Positions 16,436-22,877 of a DNA stretch of 22,877 bases are shown piece after piece. The stretch is from Bacillota bacterium (GTDB lineage: Bacteria; Bacillota; Clostridia; Peptostreptococcales; Anaerovoracaceae): NCBI GenBank assembly GCA_016280485.1, contig JAEEGU010000082.1:1-22877 (forward strand), given 5' to 3'. The translations under genes were made by a program, and so were the position numbers. Position 1 is the first letter of the stretch; each line of letters opens with the position of its first letter. A model generated the notes under the pieces. The model worked only from the letters and a program-made list of their open reading frames with translations. It did not search any database and was not told where the DNA came from.

Positions 16436-17509
16436 ATGAGATTCGTACCAACCAATTGTTTGCGAGTAGGCATGGTTGTCGGTGAGAATCTGTACAATCA
16501 GGCCGGAGATTTGCTCCTCTCGCGAGGTACGCCGCTCACGGATGATTATATCTATTCCATTGAACGACTAAAATACAACGGAATATATATCGAGGATGAT
16601 ATTTCAAAGGAAATCGACGTCATTAATGTTGTAAGCGACAAGGTTCGCTCCAAGGCAGTAACCGGCGTAAAGAGTGCCTTTGTTGATATTGCGAAGAACC
16701 CTGAAGAGGCTAAGAAAAGCCTTTCAGATGCAAAGCAGCAGGTTGAACAGATAGTAGACGAAATCTGTAGCAATCCTGATTTGATGATTAACATGGTGGA
16801 CATGAAGGTCTTTGACGACTACACCTATTACCACTCGGTAAACGTGGCAATTCTGTCCATCGTAATCGGCGTAGCGCTGGGAATGGAGAGGGAAGAGCTC
16901 TGCAACCTCGGCTACGGCGCGCTACTCCACGATATAGGAAAGGTCTTCATAGACAAGGACCTCTTAAACAAAAAAGGCAAGCTGACGGCTGCTGAATTCC
17001 AGATATTAAAGAATCACGCACTGCTCGGCTATGAACATATCAAAAAGGGCTACGGCGTTTCAAAGACGTCCTGCATGGCGATTCTCGACCACCACGAAAG
17101 ATACAGCGGCGGCGGATATCCGAACGGACTTTCCGGAAACAACATTTCCCTTTATGGCAGAATCATTTCGGTTGCGGACGTTTACGACGCGCTTACATCA
17201 GACCGTCCTTACAGACGTGCGATGATTCCTGCGGAGGCCATTGAGTACATTATGGCTTCCACCGAAACTCTCTTCGATCCAAAGATCGTTGCAGTTTTTG
17301 TTAAAAAGATAGCACCATATCCTATAGGCACCTGTGTTAAGCTTTCAGACGGCAATACGGGCATCGTTCTCGAAAACAGAGAGGAGCTGTGCCTCAGGCC
17401 GAAGCTCAGGATATTCAAAGATAAAGAAGGCTTCCTCGACGAGCCTTACATCATGGATTTGGCGGATTTCGAATCTCTGAACGTCACAATCGTTGATGTA
17501 GTTTCCTAA
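16436..17509 (+). CDS. HD-GYP domain protein, probable cyclic-di-GMP phosphodiesterase
   Basis: The protein has 357 residues. An N-terminal segment of about 125 residues (MRFVPTNCLRVGMVVGENLYNQ) is the small domain often seen before HD-GYP. The HD-GYP domain covers about 125-300: HDIGK at 165-169, HHERYSGGGYP at 219-229, and ISVADVYDALTSDRPYRRAM after it. In the family these residues bind a metal centre that hydrolyses cyclic-di-GMP. The usual Asp of HHExxDGxGYP is Ser224 here. A C-terminal extension of about 50 residues (IGTCVKLSDGNTGIVLENRE) is common in Clostridia. No membrane segment is seen, so the protein is cytosolic. It is followed after 11 bases by the J-domain gene and faces the flagellar genes, which suits a role in motility control (inferred). 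Confidence 0.93.
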   Translation: MRFVPTNCLRVGMVVGENLYNQAGDLLLSRGTPLTDDYIYSIERLKYNGIYIEDDISKEIDVINVVSDKVRSKAVTGVKSAFVDIAKNPEEAKKSLSDAKQQVEQIVDEICSNPDLMINMVDMKVFDDYTYYHSVNVAILSIVIGVALGMEREELCNLGYGALLHDIGKVFIDKDLLNKKGKLTAAEFQILKNHALLGYEHIKKGYGVSKTSCMAILDHHERYSGGGYPNGLSGNNISLYGRIISVADVYDALTSDRPYRRAMIPAEAIEYIMASTETLFDPKIVAVFVKKIAPYPIGTCVKLSDGNTGIVLENREELCLRPKLRIFKDKEGFLDEPYIMDLADFESLNVTIVDVVS

Positions 17510-17520
17510 CGGAGAATGGC

Positions 17521-18654
17521 ATGAACAAATTTACCGACTACTACAAGGTCTTACAAGTTCATTATGAAGCGGACGACAAGGTTATAGAGTCGGCATATAA
17601 ATGTCTGTGCAAGAAATACCACCCGGACATCAATACGGCAGAGGATGCGGCAGACCGTATGAAGGATCTGAACGAGGCCTATGCGGTATTAAGCGATCCG
17701 GACGCGCGCAGGGAATACCACAAGGAATGGTACCGCGTGACGAACAAACCGGGCTCCGAGATTATGAGCGAAGAGGACTACAGAATGGAGCTTGCGACAT
17801 CGGTTCTCGACAGCTTTTTCCGCGATATGGTCACGGAAAACTGGGATGCGGCTTATGCGAAGCTTACGGATGTCGACCGCAGGAATGTGCCTTCCTCGGA
17901 TTTCAGAGAATGGAAGGAGGCTGTGGCAAAGCTCCACAAGCTCTCCGACTACAAGATTAAATATGAAAAAACCTTCAAAAACTGCGATTACGGTGGTTTG
18001 GTCTTTAACGAGATTCTGCTGTTTTCCGTAGAAATGACGGTGCTCGAAATTGCGAGCGGCCAAATTTCTCACGAAAAGACGAAAAAATACATGGCGCATG
18101 TGAACGACTCATGGAAGCTGTGCCTTGGATATGCAGACCTTAAGCCTGTAATTGCAAAGTTCAATTATTTCTCGCTCTTAAAAGCGCAAAATATGCAGAC
18201 AGAGCGCCTGCATATGCTCAATTACTACGAGCTGCTGGATCAGAGCAGAAAAGAGCTTGCACGCTGCCGCCGCTATGGCAATCCGATGACGCTCATTATG
18301 CTCACTCTTCGCTGCAAACCTAGCGACATGGTCGTTTCCGAGGAAACCTACCTTGAAAAGTGCATGTCCTATGTGAGCAAGGTCATCTGCCAGACCATCA
18401 GACAGACCGATATTGTCGGCAGGTACCACGAATCGAGCTTTGCGATAGTTCTCACCGAGACAGAGCTTGAGCCGGGCAAGGGCGTAATGGCAAAGCTTCT
18501 GCAGGCGGCAAAGAGGCCGAAGAACCTGAACTACTCGCTGACGGCGGCCTGCACGGACTGCAAGAGCGACGCTCCGATGGAAGACATATTAAAAGCGGCA
18601 CTCAGAAAGGCCGCTCCGGATAAAATAAAAAACGAACTGTCCTACTTCCTGTAA
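17521..18654 (+). CDS. J-domain protein fused to a degenerate GGDEF-like domain
   Basis: The 377-residue soluble protein has three parts. Residues 4 to about 68 are a DnaJ J domain: YYKVLQVHYEADDKVIESAY, HPD at 34-36, and LNEAYAVLSDPDARREYHKEW. Zinc-finger and substrate domains of true DnaJ are absent. Residues of about 85-230 form an alpha/beta region I do not recognise (FFRDMVTENWDAAYAKLTDV, DFREWKEAVAKLHKL); an NTF2-like fold is a guess. From about 240 to 377 the pattern is that of a GGDEF domain: LARCRRYGNPMTLIML, then VICQTIRQTDIVGRYHESSFAIVLTET. The signature RYGGDEF is replaced at the same length by RYHESSF (301-307), and the usual metal-binding Asp is missing, so no diguanylate cyclase activity is expected. 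ACGGAGA precedes the ATG. The stop codon lies inside a terminator. Confidence 0.8.
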   Translation: MNKFTDYYKVLQVHYEADDKVIESAYKCLCKKYHPDINTAEDAADRMKDLNEAYAVLSDPDARREYHKEWYRVTNKPGSEIMSEEDYRMELATSVLDSFFRDMVTENWDAAYAKLTDVDRRNVPSSDFREWKEAVAKLHKLSDYKIKYEKTFKNCDYGGLVFNEILLFSVEMTVLEIASGQISHEKTKKYMAHVNDSWKLCLGYADLKPVIAKFNYFSLLKAQNMQTERLHMLNYYELLDQSRKELARCRRYGNPMTLIMLTLRCKPSDMVVSEETYLEKCMSYVSKVICQTIRQTDIVGRYHESSFAIVLTETELEPGKGVMAKLLQAAKRPKNLNYSLTAACTDCKSDAPMEDILKAALRKAAPDKIKNELSYFL

Positions 18655-18676
18655 AACGGGTGATAGGACAGTTTTT
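18635..18676 (+). terminator. Rho-independent terminator after the J-domain gene
   Basis: The perfect 10-bp arms AACTGTCCTA (18635-18644) and TAGGACAGTT (18664-18673) run into TTTTT. A second inner stem, CCTGT/ACGGG (18648-18652/18656-18660, one G-T pair, AAA loop), stacks inside. The last codons and the TAA stop of the J-domain gene are part of the stem. Confidence 0.88.
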
Positions 18677-18688
18677 ATATTCCCATAT

Positions 18689-18716
18689 AAAAACGCCGAG
18701 TCACATTCGCTCGGCG
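18689..18716 (-). terminator. Terminator of the fliD-fliS-fliT unit
   Basis: On the minus strand the stem CGCCGAG/CTCGGCG (18694-18700/18710-18716) has a 9-base loop and is followed by TTTTT (18689-18693). It lies eight bases past the fliT-like stop codon. On the plus strand the same stem is followed by a poorer CTTTAAATTT, so it may back up the other terminator. Confidence 0.87.
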
Positions 18717-18724
18717 CTTTAAAT

Positions 18725-19132
18725 TTACTTTTTTGTATCCAGATAGACACCCGTTGTTTGGGCGGAGCCTATCTTGTATCCATCAAGTATGTTTTTCTCG
18801 TTGTGCTCGGTCTCCATACCGCGGAGTGCAACTTCGCGCTCTTCGTAAATACGACGCACCACGTCCTTGTCAAATGCGAGGATGAGGTTGACCTTGTCAT
18901 TGATTTGGAGCTTTTGTTCCGGTGAAAGCTCTTTATCAAATGTAGATCTATGAGCGTCCTCCAACGCGTTAATACGTTCAATTACTTCTACTCGTTTATT
19001 ACCCAGACGCTCATAGTCCTCCCATTTATCTTGGTTGAGACTGCTCATTATTTCCTCAGAGCAGGAGAGGAGCTCGGAAAGCATACTCATCTTGGTTTCA
19101 AAATATTCGGTTGTGGTTGTGATATTTGCCAT
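18725..19132 (-). CDS. fliT: FliT-like flagellar chaperone
   Basis: The 135-residue protein is predicted to be almost all alpha-helical and charged (MLSELLSCSEEIMSSLNQDKW, EDYERLGNKRVEVIERINAL, KVNLILAFDKDVVRRIYEER). This is the shape of FliT/FlgN-type export chaperones. Sequence alone is weak, but it lies directly downstream of fliD and fliS, the usual place of fliT. FliT-type proteins bind the filament cap FliD and keep it soluble before export. A C-terminal tail of about 20 residues ends in YLDTKK. AAGGAAGGA is the ribosome binding site, with 30 bases to the fliS stop, so the two are co-transcribed. An unrelated helical flagellar accessory protein is the main alternative. Confidence 0.7.
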   Translation of the reverse strand: MANITTTTEYFETKMSMLSELLSCSEEIMSSLNQDKWEDYERLGNKRVEVIERINALEDAHRSTFDKELSPEQKLQINDKVNLILAFDKDVVRRIYEEREVALRGMETEHNEKNILDGYKIGSAQTTGVYLDTKK

Positions 19133-19162
19133 ATGTGTCCTTCCTTAACGGAGGTTCACCTA

Positions 19163-19555
19163 TCAGCCTACAGACTTTTTCTGCTGGCGAGAGATCTTGT
19201 CGGCTTCTTTGAAGGCATCCTTGAGATTGTCCAGGATTCCTGCGAGTCTCTTTAATGTAGCGGTGTCCTTTGCAACCAGAGCTCTGCCGAGTTCATCGTT
19301 GACGAACAGGTAGATATCTGCGAGGTTAATGGAAATCGCATAGTTCATGTCTAAAGAGTTTCTGAGAGTGGAAACAATCTTCTGAGCCTTGGATACGCAA
19401 TTGTATGCGCCAACGGCGTCGTGCTTTTCGGTGAGCAGACACGCGAAGCTGATCTGCTTGCTTGCTTCTTCAAATAACTTTACGAGGATTTCTCCTTTTG
19501 TTAATGTCTGTAATGACTGGTTCTTGTAAACCTGATATGGGTTGCTATACTGCAT
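19163..19555 (-). CDS. fliS: Flagellin export chaperone FliS
   Basis: From the ATG at 19555 the protein has 130 residues, the normal FliS size. It begins MQYSNPYQVYKNQSLQTLTK, and NPYQxYKxxS is the typical FliS start. It continues with the helical bundle EILVKLFEEASKQI, AQKIVSTLRNSLDMN and LADIYLFVNDELGRAL. FliS binds the C terminus of flagellin in the cytosol and prevents early polymerisation. An in-frame TTG at 19576 would add MKQGCEN, but the ribosome binding site AAGGAT (19564-19569) lies 8 bases before the ATG and inside that extension, so ATG is preferred. The gene lies between fliD and the fliT-like gene, as usual. No flagellin gene is in the window. Confidence 0.95.
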   Translation of the reverse strand: MQYSNPYQVYKNQSLQTLTKGEILVKLFEEASKQISFACLLTEKHDAVGAYNCVSKAQKIVSTLRNSLDMNYAISINLADIYLFVNDELGRALVAKDTATLKRLAGILDNLKDAFKEADKISRQQKKSVG

Positions 19556-19653
19556 ATTTTCACATCCTTGCTTCAATAATATTGTATTAGCTACAATCTG
19601 TGTTATAACGGTTATCTATAATCAGAGCGTTTGGCGTCCTGCCGTTTCTCTAA

Positions 19654-21630
19654 TTAGTTACTTGTGTAGGCTCCAATCAGGGACGACATACCGTCCATGT
19701 TGGAAACCAGTGACTCGAGTGCGGAGAACTTTTTCCACCAGTACTGCTGACGCTGCTCCAGTCTGTCCTGAAGAGTTTCAATGTACTTTTTGATATCCTT
19801 TATCTTGGAGGTGATGTTGTTCTCTGTATCGGAAGCTGTGTTGCCGATGCCGGCCTTCTCGATGAGTGAACCTCTCGATCCCTTTGGACCGCTGGTCTTT
19901 ACTGCCGAGTTAACCGCATTCTTCATTGCGTTGCCGAAGCCCGTTTCACCGAGGAAGAAGTCCTTTACCTGCTCGCTCTTTGTGGAGAGGGCGGTGTCAA
20001 GCTTGTCCTCGTTTATTGTGAGCTTGCCGTTCTCTGTGTAACCTGCTGACTGAACACCCATCTCGTAGAACGAGAAGCCGTTGAAGCTTGTATACATCAG
20101 TGAGTTAAGCTTTGAGGAGATGCTGTTGAGCGTGGTGTCGTTTCTAAGAATGCCTGCCTTTGCTTTTTCTTCCCACTTTTCGATTTCAGAATCGGACATT
20201 TCCTTTTTCTGAGCATCGGTGAGCGGAGCATAGTCGTTTGAGCGCTCTTCCTTACGAGCTTTATTTATCATCTCTATCATTTCATTGTAGTCGTTTACGA
20301 AGCCGACTATCATGTCCTTGAGAGAGGATGTATCTGCGCTTGTTTCAACCTGAATTGCTTCTTCGCTGGTAGCCTCGAGAGTCAGGAACATGCCGTTTAC
20401 GGAGATGTTCTTGTTGGATTCTCTCTCAACTCTTTCACCGTCGATGAAGAATACTGCGTTTTGGCCCTCTGTTACGGTAGGCTCCTCTGCGCTTGCGCCG
20501 GATACGAGACCGAGGGAAGCGAGGAAGCCGTCCTCGTCCTTAATCTCGATGTTAGCGCCGCTGCCTGTTGCAGTGCTTGTCAGGGTGAAGGTGTCGCTGA
20601 TCTCGGAGTAGGTGAGGTTAACACCCGCATTGGAGTTGTTAATCTGATTCATTACCGAGCGGAGCGAGGTGTTGTTCTTGATGCTGAACTCTACACCGTT
20701 GATTTCAATTTTGTATGTCTTAATGCCTTCCTCATCAGCTTCGATGTCCTCTGCGAGAGCCTTTGCGAAAGCCTGGCTTTCTTCGAGAGAGGAAATCTGC
20801 TTGTTGAGGTTGATCTTGTTTGTTGCACCGTTTACGATTCCGAGTGCCTCGAGAGGAGACTTGTCATCGCCTACCGCGTAAACGGAAAGCGCGGAGCTCT
20901 TTGCCGTGTCGAGCTTGAGCCCACCGTTCGCATCGTAGGATACGTCGATGCGGCCTGCGCCGAATGCGGAATCGAGTTTGTCCTGAAGTGCAGACTGGAA
21001 TGCCTTGCTTGCACCCTCAGGATCGGAGCTGTCATAAGCTGTATAGAAGCTTTCCATGAACTCGTTGTCAAAGGCTACTGCCTTTGTGCTTCCGTCGAGT
21101 GTGAAGGAAAGGCTCTTTCCTGCAAGACCTGCAAGGGTCGTGCCTTCGATGTTTTCAGGGTTTGTGTAGTCCTCGCCGTTTAAGAGGGACATGAGGTCTA
21201 CGCTGCCGATAATATTGCCGGAAACTCTGCCTGAAGCAATCTTCATGCCGCTTGCCAGCTGCTGAATGCTGTTGATCGTGAAGCTCGTCGAAAAGCTCTC
21301 CGAGTTGGTCGTTACGGAAACAGCCTTGCCGGATGCGCTTGCTGTAATGGTGTTAAAGGAAGCGGATCTGGTGATGTCGGTCTTTGAAGTGATATCCAGA
21401 TATTTGGACTGGAAAGACTGCATCTTCGTGATAATCTCACGATAAGCCTCCTGCTGCCATTCGAGCTTCTGAACCTGCTGATTCTGCTTGTCTATTTTTG
21501 TTTGTTCGGTATTTGTAAGGCTCGCTACGAGAGTATCGGTATCAATGCCGGAAGCCATACCACCGAATCCCTTGATGCCGCTGAGCGATGATGAGCTCTG
21601 CGTGCTTGCAGTTGAGTTTACAGATGCCAT
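19654..21630 (-). CDS. fliD: Flagellar filament cap protein FliD
   Basis: The 658-residue protein caps the growing filament and helps flagellin fold there. GFGGMASGIDTDTLVASLTN (about residues 21-40) is the typical FliD_N start, followed by a coiled-coil-forming segment rich in Lys and Gln. The C-terminal FliD_C region has DYNEMIEMINKA, LTDAQKKEMSDSEIEKWEEK and GILRNDTTLNSISSKLNSLM. The end, YIETLQDRLEQRQQYWWKKF then ALESLVSNMDGMSSLIGAY, is the second D0 helix. It is longer than the enterobacterial protein (about 470 residues); the extra length is in the variable outer domains (about 150-420). There are no cysteines, as is usual for exported flagellar axial proteins. AAGGAGG precedes the ATG. 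Confidence 0.96.
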   Translation of the reverse strand: MASVNSTASTQSSSSLSGIKGFGGMASGIDTDTLVASLTNTEQTKIDKQNQQVQKLEWQQEAYREIITKMQSFQSKYLDITSKTDITRSASFNTITASASGKAVSVTTNSESFSTSFTINSIQQLASGMKIASGRVSGNIIGSVDLMSLLNGEDYTNPENIEGTTLAGLAGKSLSFTLDGSTKAVAFDNEFMESFYTAYDSSDPEGASKAFQSALQDKLDSAFGAGRIDVSYDANGGLKLDTAKSSALSVYAVGDDKSPLEALGIVNGATNKINLNKQISSLEESQAFAKALAEDIEADEEGIKTYKIEINGVEFSIKNNTSLRSVMNQINNSNAGVNLTYSEISDTFTLTSTATGSGANIEIKDEDGFLASLGLVSGASAEEPTVTEGQNAVFFIDGERVERESNKNISVNGMFLTLEATSEEAIQVETSADTSSLKDMIVGFVNDYNEMIEMINKARKEERSNDYAPLTDAQKKEMSDSEIEKWEEKAKAGILRNDTTLNSISSKLNSLMYTSFNGFSFYEMGVQSAGYTENGKLTINEDKLDTALSTKSEQVKDFFLGETGFGNAMKNAVNSAVKTSGPKGSRGSLIEKAGIGNTASDTENNITSKIKDIKKYIETLQDRLEQRQQYWWKKFSALESLVSNMDGMSSLIGAYTSN

Positions 21631-21708
21631 TTTGTACCTCCTTGTACTTTTTCGGGGTAAATCCTTTTATATATATCAAGTCTGTGTGTTCTTAACGTCT
21701 CAATATTA

Positions 21709-21734
21709 TTATCGTCAGGGGCCCCTCAAACTTA
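21709..21734 (-). promoter_or_regulatory. Sigma-28 (SigD/FliA)-type promoter of fliD
   Basis: On the minus strand TAAG (21731-21734) is followed after 14 bases by GACGATAA (21709-21716), against the consensus TAAA-N14-16-GCCGATAA/T. That is three of four and seven of eight matches. It lies about 80 bases upstream of the fliD ATG. The spacer contains the perfect palindrome AGGGGCCCCT (21717-21726). AT tracts lie just upstream (21736-21767). Confidence 0.7.
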
Positions 21735-21794
21735 AGGAAAAAATTAAAAAATCCTGTGTTTTTTTGACGGAACAAACTGCGCCGCCTGATACGT

Positions 21795-21821
21795 AAAAAG
21801 CCGGGGATTTTAACCCCCGGC
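21795..21821 (-). terminator. Terminator after cheR
   Basis: On the minus strand GCCGGGG pairs perfectly with CCCCGGC (21815-21821 with 21800-21806), with an 8-base loop, and TTTTT follows (21795-21799). It lies eight bases past the cheR stop codon. It separates the cheA-cheR unit from fliD. The stretch 21631-21794 holds the fliD promoter and leader and no gene. Confidence 0.9.
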
Positions 21822-21828
21822 ATAGCTG

Positions 21829-22632
21829 CTATTCCTTGCGATAAACGGAAGGGCAGATGTACTTGAATTTGTGGTTGCAGCCCGAAAGGGATTCGCTGTG
21901 ACCTATGAAGAAATATCCACCCGGAAGCATTGCATCGTAGCACTTGTTTACGATGGCCTCCTTTGTAGGAAGATCGAAATAGATCATTACGTTTCTGCAG
22001 AATATTGCTTGGAACGGCTTCTTGAATTTGAACTCATCCAGCAGGTTGAAATATCTGTAGGCAACCTTTGCGCGAAGGCTGTCGATTACCTGGTAACGAT
22101 TGCCCTCGACCTTTTTGAACCACTTTGAAACCCACTCAGGCGGCATTTTTTCAATGTCTGCCGCATCGTAGATTCCCTGCTTTGCCTGAGTCAGCACCTT
22201 CATGGAAATGTCGGAAGCGAGGATTGTGGAATCCCAGCTGCTTGCCTTTGATCCGAGGTAGTTTTGCGTAATCAGTGCGAGTGTGTAAGGCTCCTGACCC
22301 GAAGAGCAAGCTGCCGACCATACACGCAGGTCCGTGGTTTTAAGAGTATTCTCAATCCATGGAAGGACGGTGTCCTGATAGAAGGAGAAATGTTCGTTCT
22401 CACGCATGAAGTAGGTGTGGTTAGTGGTAAGCTTACTTACGATGTTAACCAGCTCTTCAGGCTGAGATTGGAGATATTTGAAGTATTCCATGTAGGTCTT
22501 GTAACCGTGCTCGGTAACGAAGTTGCCGAGTCGACCCTCTATAAGAGGCCTCTTTTGCGAGAGGTTAACACCGTACGAATCCTTCATCAGTTTTACTATA
22601 AAGTTAAATTCTTCGTCTGTTAAATAAAGCAT
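21829..22632 (-). CDS. cheR: Chemotaxis protein-glutamate O-methyltransferase CheR
   Basis: The protein has 267 residues, full length for CheR. An N-terminal helical CheR_N domain (LTDEEFNFIVKLMKDSYGVNLS, about 4-75) is followed by the SAM-dependent methyltransferase domain. TNHTYFMRENEHF, the SAM-binding VWSAACSSGQEPYTLAL, ILASDIS, FCRNVMIYFD and GGYFFIGHSESL are all present. It methylates glutamates of chemoreceptors with S-adenosylmethionine and so sets adaptation, working against CheB. It is 52 bases downstream of cheA and probably in the same transcript, and ends at its own terminator. The ribosome binding site GAAAGG is only moderate and lies about 10 bases from the ATG. Confidence 0.96.
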   Translation of the reverse strand: MLYLTDEEFNFIVKLMKDSYGVNLSQKRPLIEGRLGNFVTEHGYKTYMEYFKYLQSQPEELVNIVSKLTTNHTYFMRENEHFSFYQDTVLPWIENTLKTTDLRVWSAACSSGQEPYTLALITQNYLGSKASSWDSTILASDISMKVLTQAKQGIYDAADIEKMPPEWVSKWFKKVEGNRYQVIDSLRAKVAYRYFNLLDEFKFKKPFQAIFCRNVMIYFDLPTKEAIVNKCYDAMLPGGYFFIGHSESLSGCNHKFKYICPSVYRKE

Positions 22633-22684
22633 AAAATCTAAGCCTTTCTTTAGCTATTTTCACAACATTTTCATTTCGTTCCGA

Positions 22685-22877
22685 CTAGTAGTTAGCCAGA
22701 ATGTTCGGTACATCGAGGATCAGGCTGATGGAGCCGTCGCCCATGATTGTACAACCGGAGATTCCGATATCTCTGCCGATGAGCTGCGTAATGAACTGAG
22801 GCATAGGTTTTACTACTACCTGATGCTTTCCGATGAGTTCATCCACAAAGAGGCAGGCGAGACGGTCACCCGTATCA
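22685..22877 (-). CDS. cheA: Chemotaxis histidine kinase CheA, C-terminal end (partial)
   Basis: Only the last 63 codons are in the window, and the gene continues past 22877. The readable part includes LACLFVDELIGKHQVVVKPM, FITQLIGRDIGISGCTIMGD and GSISLILDVPNILANY. This is the end of a CheW-like regulatory (P5) domain. The V-D-E-L-I-G..Q-V-V-V-K-P pattern followed by GISGCTIMGDGSISLILDV is the usual CheA C terminus. CheA phosphorylates CheY and CheB in response to chemoreceptors. CheW shares this fold, so CheW is the alternative, but the VVVKPM segment favours CheA. Stretch 22633-22684 before cheR holds only the cheR ribosome binding site. Confidence 0.8.
   Translation of the reverse strand, partial: DTGDRLACLFVDELIGKHQVVVKPMPQFITQLIGRDIGISGCTIMGDGSISLILDVPNILANY

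Noticed and set aside
19556..19576. Upstream TTG start for fliS
   Set aside because: The ribosome binding site for the ATG at 19555 lies within this extension, and FliS proteins normally start close to NPYQxY.
19577..19653. Possible separate promoter for fliS (TTATAA, 16 bases, TACAAT on the minus strand)
   Set aside because: Both boxes are weak and the AT-rich gap produces such matches by chance; co-transcription with fliD is simpler.
20461..21183. Open frame of 240 codons on the plus strand over fliD
   Set aside because: Cys- and Val-rich composition without domain signal; fliD on the other strand is clear.
1..22877. CRISPR array, insertion sequence, prophage or defence system
   Set aside because: No regularly spaced repeats, transposase or phage-type genes were found; composition is even across the window.

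Overview
The window looks like a chromosomal segment from a motile, anaerobic, Gram-positive bacterium of the class Clostridia. The evidence is a lysine-fermentation enzyme (Kce), a FeoA-FeoB ferrous iron transporter, AddA rather than RecB, a SpoVB/MurJ-type flippase, strong AGGAGG-like ribosome binding sites and Clostridia-style flagellar and chemotaxis genes. GC content is moderate, near 50% by eye. An amino-acid-fermenting family such as Anaerovoracaceae or a relative would fit, but that placement is a guess. I see no tRNA, rRNA, insertion sequence, phage gene or CRISPR array.

Layout. (1) Positions 1-558, minus strand: the N-terminal 186 codons of kce, leaving the window, with a strong promoter at 632-661. 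(2) Positions 778-16310, plus strand: nine genes with gaps of at most 33 bases and several overlaps. They are an HdeD-like membrane protein, an AI-2E/PerM-type permease, two unrelated FAD flavoproteins, a membrane-anchored GH26-type glycosidase, gpmI, a SpoVB/MurJ-like flippase, addA and a feoA-feoB fusion. They share no single pathway, so this reads as a collinear housekeeping run rather than a dedicated system. (3) Positions 16344-18676, plus strand: a promoter, a leader hairpin, an HD-GYP protein, then a protein joining a DnaJ J domain to a GGDEF-like domain whose active site is lost, closed by a terminator. (4) Positions 18694-22877, minus strand: the flagellar and chemotaxis genes cheA (3' end), cheR, fliD, fliS and fliT. 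A terminator lies after cheR, and a sigma-28-type promoter precedes fliD, so fliD-fliS-fliT can be a late flagellar unit separate from cheA-cheR.

How it fits together. The HD-GYP/J-GGDEF pair converges on the flagellar genes and may link cyclic-di-GMP signalling or protein quality control to motility; this is inference from position and domains. The most unusual DNA-level signal is a 134-base patch inside addA (12429-12562) packed with nested and consecutive perfect inverted repeats, including an 18-base perfect palindrome and two hairpins with GAA triloops. The most unusual protein is the J-domain/degenerate-GGDEF fusion at 17521-18654.
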